Source: Peltaster fructicola
Lineage: Eukaryota > Ascomycota > Dothideomycetes
Reading direction: 5' to 3'
DNA length: 64,000 nt
Assembly (NCBI GenBank): GCA_001592805.2
Contig: CP051140.1
Coordinates: 2,171,501-2,235,500 of the forward strand
Shown: piece after piece, positions 43,276 to 52,848 of the stretch
Layout: each line of letters opens with the position of its first letter
Position numbering within the stretch: position 1 is the first letter of the stretch
The notes under the pieces: generated by a model
Told to the model about the DNA's origin: nothing
The model's database searches: none
What the model saw: only the letters and a program-made list of their open reading frames with translations
Program-made: the position numbers and the translations under genes

Positions 43276-43617
43276 CTCTGCTGTTGTACTGCTTCGGCCA
43301 CTGATGTAGTTTTGGCTGCAGGGAGTTTAGCTTCCGCTTGCGGCGGCGCGTCAAAGAGAGCAAGCGAAACATAATAACGAAGAGCCTTGGCTTTAGTAGT
43401 CGTTTGGGATGACATTCCTGACCATACTTACATCCCCACCGAGAAAACCCGCAACACGGACTGCAACCAACAACACCACCACCACACACGCTCGGCAAAC
43501 ATATCAAGGACACACACGGCAGCAGCTCGGTAGCACAGCAGACGTCTTCTCCACATACTCATCCTCATCGTCATCTTATCACTGTAGGCTGCAGGGGAAC
43601 CAGCCGCGCAAAATAGA

Positions 43618-44141
43618 ATGTCTTCCAACACAGTAAGCTTGGCCCAACGAGACGGCGGCAGACCTTGTCAGGATAGCTGTGATTGACTTGTGTGGTATAG
43701 CCAATCTCGACTACTCGACTCAGGCAGATCTGTAACGACGCCTGCGATGCCGCGCTCAGCACTGTCTCTGTTTACTCACACCAGGAAACACCAGGATGGA
43801 ACCAGGCCATTATAAACAGAATACTTCAGTCCGTCATTTCAGAATCGAAGTCGCCAGAGGAGACCGAGCCCACATATAAGTTTGCCGTGAACAGCACTAT
43901 TATACAGCACCTGTCTGATCCGAGACCGGCTGGAACGTCCACCTCTACACAGACTGGCGCCGATAACGAGTCTGTGTCGCTGGGCTCCGACTCGAGCAAG
44001 AAGGTCGGAAGAAGAGGTATGCACTCTGCGTCGGGTGCGTTCTGGAATAATGAGAAGGACGGAATGTGGAGCCACAAGTACGAGGGAGGAGAGGGTAAAG
44101 GCATGGACATTGTCATTTCAATCATTTGGATCGCTGTGTGA
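43618..44141 (+). CDS. Tctex1-type dynein light chain
   Basis: Exon 1 is just 15 nt (43618-43632, five codons MSSNT); a 68-nt intron (GTAAGC...TATAG) leads to exon 2, 43701-44141, for 151 aa. The spliced N-terminus PISTTRLRQICNDACDAAL, then TPGWNQAIINRILQ, YKFAVNSTIIQH, and the C-terminal GAFWNNEKDGMW...GMDIVISIIWI follow the Tctex1/DYNLT fold of cytoplasmic dynein. It forms a dimer on the dynein intermediate chain and supports retrograde motor function and nuclear positioning. A Ser-rich, low-complexity insert (GADNESVSLGSDSS) sits between the second and third strands, as in other fungal members. Vtc1 is divergent on the other side. Confidence 0.88.
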
Positions 44142-44193
44142 GTGTCGAGAGCACTGCTTGTATGATCGGAGGATATACGATACCCATGTAATC

Positions 44194-46057
44194 TTATTGC
44201 AAGCGTGGCGATACAATCTCTTCAAGCATGCGTCGAGCTGCCACTCGTCTCAGTTCGGCCATCTCTCGTAGGATCTCAGCAGACTTGGCAGCCTCGAAAG
44301 CAGCCTGTTCAAGTCGTGTCTTGTGTGCTTCGGCCTCCTTTGCATCTATGATTGCATCGCTGAGAGCGACTGCCAATTGAAGCTGTTCGCATTTACGCCT
44401 CAAGTCCTGCTCCTTGTTTGCCGTACCTCTCACAGCAGCAATCAGTGTCTTGTCTGGAGTCGCAAAGGTCGACTCGATCAAGGGAGCACTTGCAGCAGTG
44501 CGTGAGCCAACAGGAGAGCCAGCCTGGCGCTTCGGAACCTGCATGACGAACTCGGGCTGACCACGTTTCATTCTAAGGTAGGTAGGAATCTTGCTCAGAG
44601 CTCGTGTGATAGCTCGCTTTGGCTTGGCTGACTTATGGCTGTTGTGGAAAGAGGTCGCAGTTAGTGCTGGTGAGACGAGTTCCTTGGAGTTCAGCGACTT
44701 CTGCCTATCCTGCTGTGGTGTACTAGGTCCTGAGCCAATGAACGTTGCAGAGACTGGTGTCGCCTGGCTGTGATGCTGCGTTGATGCAGGTGGTGCTTGC
44801 GGTACGAATGTCTTCGGAGTCGCTGGCTCCCGACTGTGCTGCCGTGGTGGAGGAGGAGGAGGAGAGTGCTTGCGGGATGAATGTCTTAGGGATTGTTGCC
44901 AACCGAGGACTGGTATTGTGACGATGTTGTGGCGACTGTTGCGAGGTTCTCAGGCTTGCCTCGATCGCCTGTCTAAGTATGAGGGGTGTGCTAGGGATAT
45001 AAGGCTGTTCTGCTCGGCCCTCGAGAAGTGCAAGAGTTCGCTCATGCTGCTGTGTTCGACGCTGTGGAGTCGTGACAACGGATTGATGTCCTTCGAGGTG
45101 GTGGAAGTTCGCGTGGTCGTGGTCCACTTCAGCGCTACAATTAGGTAGGCGCTGCTTCTTCTCTTTACCGCACAAGCTCATATGCTCGCTTGGCGTCTGG
45201 ACCTCGTCTTGGTCGTCGTCGTCCGTCGTGCCAAGGGTGCCTTCTGACGAGCTTGAACCAAAGTTATGAGGTGTCTTGACATCGACGAGGGTTGCTCGTG
45301 CCGTCGCTGGCAGGGCAATTCGAGAAGCCAGGCGACGACGGCCTGATCGTGAGAAGGATCGTAGCTGTGGTCGACGAGTGGACTGCCCTGTGTGAATGCA
45401 TTCACGAGTCTTCGTGCGCGAGCCTGGAGTTACAGGCAGTGGCTTGTTCGTGTTGAGAGTCGGTGCCGAGGACATCGACACTAAAGCTCTGGGCTTAGAA
45501 TTGTTAATGGAGAACGATGCTAGATATTCTCTGCTACTCACAGAGGTGAACGACGACATGACCGCTGCCTGTGTTGATTGCAAGCCGTCTACCCTGATAC
45601 GAGTCTTAGCTTGAACGCTGTGTCGAGTGCTATGTCGAATCTCTGTAGTGGCAGAGCTTGATGGCGGTGGTGGTGGTGGTGGTGGTGGAAAGTGCTGTGC
45701 GAGATTGATCTGCCGTCGTGATTGTGCTACCCCTCTTGCAGGCTGTTGTCTCGCTGAAGTGGACGCCTGCAGGACTGCACCCTTCTCTTGTGGTACCTTG
45801 CGAGACTCGGGACTTGATGCTTTGCCCATACGAGATAGTCGTGAAGGAATGTGTAGAGAGGTGGTTGTAGACTTCGCCATCGAACTCTTCGTAGGTGCCA
45901 GAAAGCCCTTCAGCGCACGCTGATTCAATGTAGTCAACTCTGGTCTTGCATGCGGTGGGAGCTCTATAGCATTCCGAGGCTGACATTGCAAGGCATTCTG
46001 TGCAGCTCTCTCACGCTTGACCTGAGTCGGGGGAACAACGATTGCACAGAACAGCAT
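44194..46057 (-). CDS. Proline/serine-rich protein with C-terminal coiled coil, function unknown
   Basis: I model exons 46057-44904 and 44833-44194 with a 70-nt intron (GTTGGC...CACAG, long pyrimidine tract), giving 597 aa. The start at 46057 (MLFCAIVVPPTQVKRER) is preferred to an ATG 114 nt upstream because a TATA-like TATAAG lies between them. The protein is rich in Ser, Thr, Pro and Arg, has a run of nine prolines (FPPPPPPPPP) coded by a TGG/CCA tract near 45670, and ends with a charged coiled coil (DLRRKCEQLQLAVALSDA, then EMAELRRVAARRM). Without the intron the first frame stops at 44723, while the next frame continues with the same composition, so the two parts very likely belong together. 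An indel in the CTC/TCC tract is the alternative. No known family is recognised. Confidence 0.6.
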
Positions 46058-46640
46058 TGTCGTAGATACAAACGTGTGATTGAATAGACAAGAGGAATGA
46101 ATGAGCACAAGGGACTTATACTTGCTTCGAGTGTATGCTACAAGGATGGCATCAAAGGATGCACGCAGCATGACAAGGTCTCCCTCGACATCACGGTGAC
46201 AGGCCGTATCAGTTCAGCGAAGTGGATTGCCGCATAATCAGCGCTACTAGAGCTGCGTAACGACAATTAATGCCTGTCGAGTGACGATGTTGCAGGACTC
46301 GACAACCTCAACAGACTCGAATATCGCTCGTTTGGTGCGGAACCGGCATCCTGAAAGCTCTCTCCGATGCCGCAGTGTACTGAAAGATTGTATGAGCATA
46401 GCTTCCGAGACGGCAAACCGCTCAAACTTGATGTCCAGGGATAGCCTATGTGATGAAATGCTTGTGAAAGAGGAAGTGAGGTGAGATGAGATGCCGGATG
46501 TGATGGGGCACGGGCCTCTTCACGGTTTATGACAAACGGCTGATCCACTATGAAGAGCCACTTGTAAACAATTTCTCGAGCTCAGTCGTTTGCAAGAGCA
46601 ATAATCTTTCGATGCAAGGATCCCTTGACCATCTGACATT
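46058..46640. other. Divergent intergenic region, 580 bp
   Basis: Upstream DNA of the proline-rich protein (minus) and GWT1 (plus). Apart from the TATA-like element no structure is seen. Confidence 0.5.
46115..46120 (-). promoter_or_regulatory. TATA-like element of the proline-rich protein gene
   Basis: Reads TATAAG on the minus strand, 58 bp before the chosen ATG (46057). It lies inside the longer open frame that starts at 46171, which argues against that upstream start. Confidence 0.4.
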
Positions 46641-48379
46641 ATGACGCGTGAGTACAAGGCTGAGAAAGAAGCCTCGGTCACTGATCTTGGTGGAGGCGGC
46701 ATTTGGTATGGCGAATGCATCTCGACTAGCTAGTCTGACTCGTTATAGGGAGATCAACTTCATCACTTTGACTGCTCCAGTGAGTGACCTGGTCAGGAGG
46801 CATCACTGCAATACTGACAAGCAAGGTTGCAGCGTTCCTCTGGGCTGTACTACAGTCGCGACAAAGCTTCTTCAAGCCGTACACTATCCCAGCATACATC
46901 ACTGATTTCTTGCTACAATGCTGCTCCATACTATTCGCAACGACTACCTACTCCAGCTCGCCACAGTCGCTGATCGGACTACTTCTCCTCCCTGCTCTTG
47001 CATCGTTCTTACAACCACGACCGGCATCGGTGAAGCCGGCCAAGCCGGTCAAGGTTGACGACGAGCCCAAGCCAAAGAGCTCACTCCCGATCAGGCCCTT
47101 CATCACGGCATATCGAGGAGCGATGATGATCATTACATGCATCTCCATACTAGCCGTCGACTTCAAGGTATTCCCTCGTAGATTCGCTAAAACGGAATCT
47201 TTCGGCACTTCTCTCATGGACATGGGCGTTGGTTCGTTCGTCTTCGCATCTGGTATCGTTGCTGCTCGACAGCAGTTGCGTGAGCAGTCGTCCGGAACCT
47301 CAAAGGGCTTCGTCGCTCGCATGAGGTCTGCTCTACGCCATTCCATCCCGCTTGCCGTGCTTGGTTTGGTGCGTCTCGGCATGGTCAAAGGTCTGGACTA
47401 CGCAGAGCATGTCAGCGAGTACGGTGTGCACTGGAACTTCTTCTTCACCTTGGCACTGCTATCGCCAGTCATGGCAGTGCTGGATCCGATCCTACGATGG
47501 GTGCCATCATATGGTATTCTGGCCTTCGTTATTGCTATTGGATACGAGCTGTGGCTGTTCATGACACCATTGAAGGCCTACATCATCTTATCAGACAGGA
47601 TTGAGGGAGATTGGCTGTCTCAGAACAGGGAGGGTGTCTACAGCTTCATTGGCTATCTTGCTATATTCATTGCTGGTATTGGTGCAGGCCAGGGGATCTT
47701 GCCTCGCGACATCGACAGCAACAACCCATTTCAGCTGCCGAAGATCCCGGAGAAGAAGGCTGTGAAGAAGAACGACTTCGATGAGATCGATGAGGATGAC
47801 GCATGGCTGGCGTCCGTCTTGGGCGGCGACGCCCCTCCAGAAGCATCACCAGAGGTACAGGAGAGGGCAAGGAAGAGGGCACAGGAGATCATGGCTATCG
47901 AGCCGCCACAACTTCGACCTGACTGGCCAAAGACTGCTTTCTTCCATCTTGTAAAATGGACAGGCTTGTGGTTCGTCTTCTCCGTTTGGGCTATGTGGCA
48001 TTACGGTCCAAGGCTGTTTGTGTCCAGGCGAATGGCAAATCTGGCTTATGTCTGCTGGGTGTGCTGCTTCAACTCAGCGCAATTACTCCTGTTCAGTGGT
48101 ACCGAGGCCATCATGTTTCCAAATCTCTACGAAGGTAGAGATGATGAGGATGAGAGAGAGCGAGCCAAGGATGCAACAAGCAAAGTGCTCAATGCCTTCA
48201 ATCGGAACGGTCTGGCGCTCTTCTTGCTCGCCAATCTCCTCACCGGTGCAATCAACCTCGTCCTCGAGACATGGCATCTGGACGATCTCCCAGCCATGGC
48301 CGTGCTGATAGCTTATATTGCTGCTATAGCTGCTGTGGGAATGTTGCTTGATCGCTACAATATATCGATCAAATTGTAA
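46641..48379 (+). CDS. GWT1: GPI-anchored wall protein transfer 1 (inositol acyltransferase)
   Basis: Three exons (46641-46705, 46749-46779, 46826-48379) with introns of 43 and 46 nt encode 549 aa. Gwt1 acylates the inositol of GlcN-PI in the ER, an essential early step of GPI-anchor synthesis and the target of manogepix-type antifungals. The first two short exons supply MTREYKAEKEASV and EINFITLTAP, and the third continues WAVLQSRQSFF, the normal order in the family. About a dozen hydrophobic helices follow, with the conserved FPRRFAKTESFGTSLMDMGV and RLGMVKGLDYAEHVSEYGVH. An acidic loop (DEIDEDDAW) separates the last helices. Starts and joins are supported by frame and homology. Confidence 0.95.
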
Positions 48380-48643
48380 CATCATCGGACAAGGCGAGAG
48401 TCCGCTCACTGGCACGACAGAGGAGCATGGCAATGCTGAGTCATTCATACTGTATGGTCCCGGGCTATCATGGCTGTTGTATCACCACGCAACGCATCTG
48501 GGATTGAGTTTGGCTTTGCAGAGGGTACTCGTCTATGACCATAGGCTATTCTACACCGTACAGCGAAGTGCTAAGCACTGCATCCTCAGAGCGCCGAGCA
48601 TCGCAAGGCAAGGTGCAAAGGGTACTCAACACATCACTCCGCC

Positions 48644-48960
48644 TTACTGTGCCGGGGCATCCTCGTTGGTTGTCTTGCTCAGGCCAGCGTGATCCTTGGC
48701 AGATCTGCTCACTGCATCATTCGGTGGTCCTTTCAGGTTATCATGAGCTTCTCTTCCTGGCTCTGGTTCATTCGACTCGATCTTGCCAGACCCCACATTG
48801 ACAGCTGAAGCATCGGCTGTGTTGAAGATTGGTTCTCCGGGAGGGTCATCTGGAAGTGGCAGGTTCTGTCGACGTTCTTCGATAATATCTTTCTTGGACT
48901 GTGCATCGCTTGTCAGTCATGAGTCGCGATACCTGACAGGTCTTCACGTACTTGAGACAT
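48644..48960 (-). CDS. 87-residue acidic protein with a 9-nt first coding exon, function unknown
   Basis: Exon 1 is ATGTCTCAA (48960-48952). A 53-nt intron (GTACGT...TGCACAG) is followed by exon 2, 48898-48644, ending TAA. The product begins MSQSKKDIIEERRQNLPLPD and has NTADASAVNVGSG, LKGPPNDAVSRSAKDHAGL and a short Gln end. The pattern SKKDIIEERR-NLPLPD-PP and GLxxLPNDAVxREAKxKAGL-like segments resemble small conserved hypothetical proteins of filamentous ascomycetes, as far as I can recall. It is hydrophilic and probably disordered, with no signal or membrane segment. The GWT1 stop lies 264 bp away, convergent. The gene is easy to miss because its start codon is separated from the rest. Confidence 0.7.
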
Positions 48961-49282
48961 GTTGTGATGAGAGTGCAAGCTGGAAAGATGGCAGACAATG
49001 CAATATCTTCAAAGGCATCATATATTTGTACTTATCAGATATGACGCATAATTGACGATGCCTACATGTCATGGAAGTGGAGCAGAGCAGGCATTGGTGA
49101 ATCCATCCTTGTTCACGTGGGGCTATGGAACTGGCAGTGCGTGATGTGTGTCCTTCGCATCACAAATGGGAGCACAAGTAATCCGTCTGATGGTGTTGGT
49201 GAGATCTAAGTGGTGCTCCAAGCTATGCTGAGCGCTGCATGCTAGGCGCTTCGTGCTATTTTAGCAATTCGGTTCTGTCGCT
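48961..49282. other. Intergenic, 320 bp
   Basis: Between two minus-strand genes; holds the upstream region of the 87-aa protein gene. Nothing else is recognised. Confidence 0.45.
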
Positions 49283-50334
49283 TCATGCTGACTCGATCTT
49301 CACCCTTGAGCCGTCCACTAGCTTTGGCTTCATCGTCTTTACGAAGATGACATAGTCTTGGTCCGACTCCTCTTGTAGCTCTTGCATCTTGGACAATGCA
49401 CTGTTTAGCGTTGCCTGATCGTTGATGTTGAGGTTCTCGCCGTCCCTTGTTGCTTGGAAGGAGAGTCGATGCTCTTTGCATGGCCAGGCTGCTGCACACT
49501 GAGCCTTGACCAAGTCGTATCTGATCTGAGATCTGTTGTAGTCTTCGTGAGGAGCCAGAGTGCGGTGCTCACTAGGGACAACTTTCCACATCTTGACCGA
49601 GTCTACATTGTCGTCGAGTCCGGCCTCTCGTCCCTCTGAATCCTTGGCAACGTTCCACCATTGTTCCATAGCATCATGCTTGACAAGGTACAATGGCGCG
49701 GCGCGCAATGGCTTGATACCAAATCGCTTCCGTTTCTGCGCTGCTTGGAAGGGCTCATCCTTGCGTGTTGATAACTTCTTGACTCTTGGTCGAATATCAA
49801 ATGCCGCATCGCCTGCTCTGCTACGCAGCGCCTCGTTGCTGTTGATGGCCACTATAGTTCTCGTCAGCAGTTGTATCCTCCATTCGAGATAGCACAAAGC
49901 TTACCCATCTGTCCACGGGTTATGCTCTGCACGAGTCGATTGTAGTGTACGAGGCTGAGGTAGGGTTGGATTTGACCATCATCGGCAATCCAGGATTGTT
50001 CGTTGTTGCTGTACACTCTTTGGATCTCAGGACAGGCATCTTTGATCTCTGTCATGACCTCTGCCATCAAGTCTACCGTCTTCTTGCTTGGTGTCAGCTC
50101 CCACCATGTGATCTTGCGATCCTCAGTATCGTGGTCGTATGGCGAGTCCTTGCGCAGTATCTCTCGGACCTTCCTGTATGTGTCTCCTAGCAGCTGCTCC
50201 TGTGTGATGTCCAGAAGTCGACAAAGGCTGACATTCGAGATCATACCGTTTCTGTTGATAAGCTCCACAGACTCTTGCAGGGTAGGAGCATTGTAGCCGG
50301 CTCGTCGTACACCGCGATCGTTTGCTGTCGCCAT
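49283..50334 (-). CDS. Uncharacterised 332-residue fungal protein
   Basis: Exons 50334-49905 and 49851-49283, joined across a 53-nt intron (GTAAGC...TATAG, branch GCTGACG), encode 332 aa: RGQM-VAINSNEALR is continuous across the junction. The sequence is hydrophilic, mixed alpha/beta in appearance, and has no signal peptide, membrane helix or repeat. Notable stretches are WWELTPSKKTVDLM, QPYLSLVHYNRLVQS and a basic RVKKLSTRKDEPF...KRKRFGIKPLR that could be a nuclear localisation signal. The C-terminus has DQDYVIFVKTMKPKLV. I do not recognise the family. The intact frame and good splice signals make it a real gene; function is open. Confidence 0.7.
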
Positions 50335-51285
50335 CGCGATGCGTTGTGCTTGGTGGTGAAGAAACGAAAGAAAGAAAGAGAGAGTGAACGGAAGCGCGTT
50401 TGCGAAGCGTGAAGTGCGACGTCAATCGGGTGATTAGTTGAATCGTAGGGAAGGAGCGAAGCACTTGCGATACATACATCGCTTCACACATCTATACTCA
50501 TACATGAGGTGACATGGTTCGATACCTTGCTCACAACGGTAAGTCACCTACTATGGTAACAATGTCCTATGTCAATTTGCTTGTCCGTCTTCCTGCATGC
50601 CTCCTACATTGCGTGGTTCAGTCACCTCCTAGTACAGCACCGCGAGACGCAAGCGTAGATCCTACGAAATGGATCTCATGCTTGGAAGTAGTCGAAACGA
50701 GATGCGCAGAGCAAATCGTGAGCATTGTGCCATACCGCCTTGATACGAGCATGGTCTCTGCCCAATACAGTCATGCTACTTCCAGCATACACTGCAAGCG
50801 CTCGCTGCTGTCTGGACCTGATGCTAGTGGTGACAAGTCTCTCGAGGCTGGGAGGGAGGACTGCGTCTGCAAGTGGTAGTTTGATCAACAAGCAGATGGT
50901 GGTTCCATTGCAGAGTTCTGCACGCAGAAGGTTCTTCGACTCTGAGTGGAGGTATGGGTCTGTCCTATGCAGGTAGAAAGCTCAACGGCTGGGAGACGGC
51001 GAGTCGACGACGAGCATGCTCATTGTATCGACAGGAACCTTTGTCGGCACTACCGGTCGATACAGGCAGAGCCGAGCGTCGGTGCTTGGTATGTTCTGAG
51101 CGAGCCAGCGCCACGCGAGCAGAAGACATTTTGCATACGAACGCCACGGTGCATTATTGCGGGAAGTGCCGAAATTGGCAGTTGCGGGCCTCCGATGGTC
51201 GGGGTCATGCATAGCCGTTATAAAACCCTCGGTTGCTGACGTCGCGAGCCTCATAACATCACGTTTGTGTGATCTCAACCTCAAG
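50335..51285. other. Divergent intergenic region, 950 bp
   Basis: Upstream DNA of the 332-aa protein (minus) and the MFS transporter (plus). Open frames on both strands between 50514 and 51239 overlap one another and show no family character. A TATA box near the transporter is annotated separately. Confidence 0.5.
51229..51235 (+). promoter_or_regulatory. TATA box of the MFS transporter gene
   Basis: TATAAAA, 51 bp before the ATG at 51286, in the order TATA, short C/T-rich leader, AAG-ATG. It is the clearest TATA box in the window and suits a regulated transporter. Confidence 0.6.
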
Positions 51286-52844
51286 ATGGGTCTGTTTGGA
51301 GGTGAGAAGCGCGTTTCACCACAGTCTTCCATCGAGCATACCCAGAATTATCCGGGCGCCATCGACTTCAAGGAGCCAGGAGAGCACACATTCGACGATG
51401 ACCTTCACGTTCAGTGTCCGCCGCATACGACAGAGCGTAGGCTCGTGACACGCATTGACTCCAGAGTGATTCCATTTCTCTGTATCCTGTATCTCTTGGC
51501 ATTTCTAGACAGGTAATGTTGCACTTCAACTTCGACACTCTACTTACACTCGACAGAGTCAACATTGCCAATGCGAACGTCCTTGGTCTGTCCACCGAGT
51601 TGGGACTGGTCGGTGATCAATACAACACTGCCTTGGTCATCTTCTTTGTCCCATATATCCTTTTTGAGATCCCATCAAACATCTTGCTCAAGAAGTTCAG
51701 ACCGAGTGTATGGCTCTCCGCTAACATGTTCTTCTTCGGGTTTGTCACCATTATGCAAGGTCTAGTAAGAAGCTATTCCGGTCTGCTGGCATGCCGCTTC
51801 TTCCTGGGTGTCTTCGAGACTGGCATGTTCCCAGGCTGCTTCTACCTCATCGGCATGTACTACAGACGGCACGAGGCTCAAAAGCGATATACCTTCTTTT
51901 TCAGCAGCACGACCTTGGCTGGCGCTTTTGGTGGTCTCCTAGCTGCAGCCATCGGTAAGATGGACGGACTCTCGGGCTATGCTGGATGGCGCTGGATCTT
52001 CATCCTTGAAGGAGCTCTGACTGTAGCGATCTCGTTCATCTTCTTCTTCACACTGCCAGACTTTCCGGAGGAGTCGAAGTGGCTCAATCCCGCAGAGAAG
52101 GCGTATGTTATTGCTCGTCTGCGAGCCGACCAGGGCGCTTCTGCTCGGGAGCGTCCGATTACCACCAAGGACGTTCTCAATGTCTTCAAGGACTACAAGG
52201 TCGTCGTTGCTGGCTTCATGTACTTCGGTCTGATCGTCCCGGCGTACGGCTACGCTTACTTTGCGCCTGGCATCATCAAGACGTACGGCTATGATGCTAT
52301 CAGGACTCAGCTCTTCTCAGTGCCGCCTTGGGCTGCAGCGTTTGCGTTTGCCATGATTGTGGCCTACCTATCCGATGCAGCACGTCACAGAATGGCGTTT
52401 GCCATCTTCTGCATCTGTGTATCAATCGCAGGGTTCGGCATATTGATCACAGTGCACAACAACACTCAAGTGCAGTACGCAGCTCTTTTCCTCGTCACCA
52501 TGGGTACCTACGCTGCTATGCCAATCGTTGTCTGCTGGTTCAACATGAATCTGGGCGGTCATCATCGTCGTGCAGTCGGAAGTGCATGGCAGGTTGCGTT
52601 TGGAAACATAGGTGGTATCATCGCTGTCTTTGCTTTCTTGATGAAGGACTATCCGAACTATGTGCCAGGATACAGCATTTGCCTGGCATTTACGGTGTTG
52701 AGCATCTGTGCTTGCATCGTCTATGGAATTGCTTGCTTCTTCACCAACAAGTCAAGAGAGAGGCAGACGGTCGATGTCGGCCTGACTGACTATGAGAAGA
52801 CAGAGCTGGGCGATATGAGTCCGGATTACAGATACTTGTTGTAA
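51286..52844 (+). CDS. MFS transporter, anion:cation symporter (Dal5/Tna1-like) family
   Basis: Exons 51286-51512 and 51557-52844 (44-nt intron, GTAATG...GACAG) encode 504 aa with about 12 hydrophobic helices. The N-terminal cytosolic part (DDDLHVQCPPHTTERRLVTRID) leads into helix 1, VIPFLCILYLLAFLDRVNIANA, typical of the allantoate permease/ACS family. Other family elements are IFFVPYILFEIPSNILLKKF, GLLACRFFLGVFETGMFPG and YYRRHEAQKRYTFFFS. Substrates in this family are organic anions such as nicotinate, allantoate, pantothenate or vitamin precursors; which one applies here cannot be read from sequence. The C-terminus ends DMSPDYRYLL. The stop lies four bases from the convergent MLH3 stop. 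Confidence 0.93.
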
Positions 52845-52848
52845 TTGT

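Noticed and set aside
46058-46171. 38-codon N-terminal extension of the proline-rich protein from ATG 46171
   Set aside because: A TATA-like element lies within it and its composition (hydrophobic, Cys, Phe) differs from the rest of the protein.
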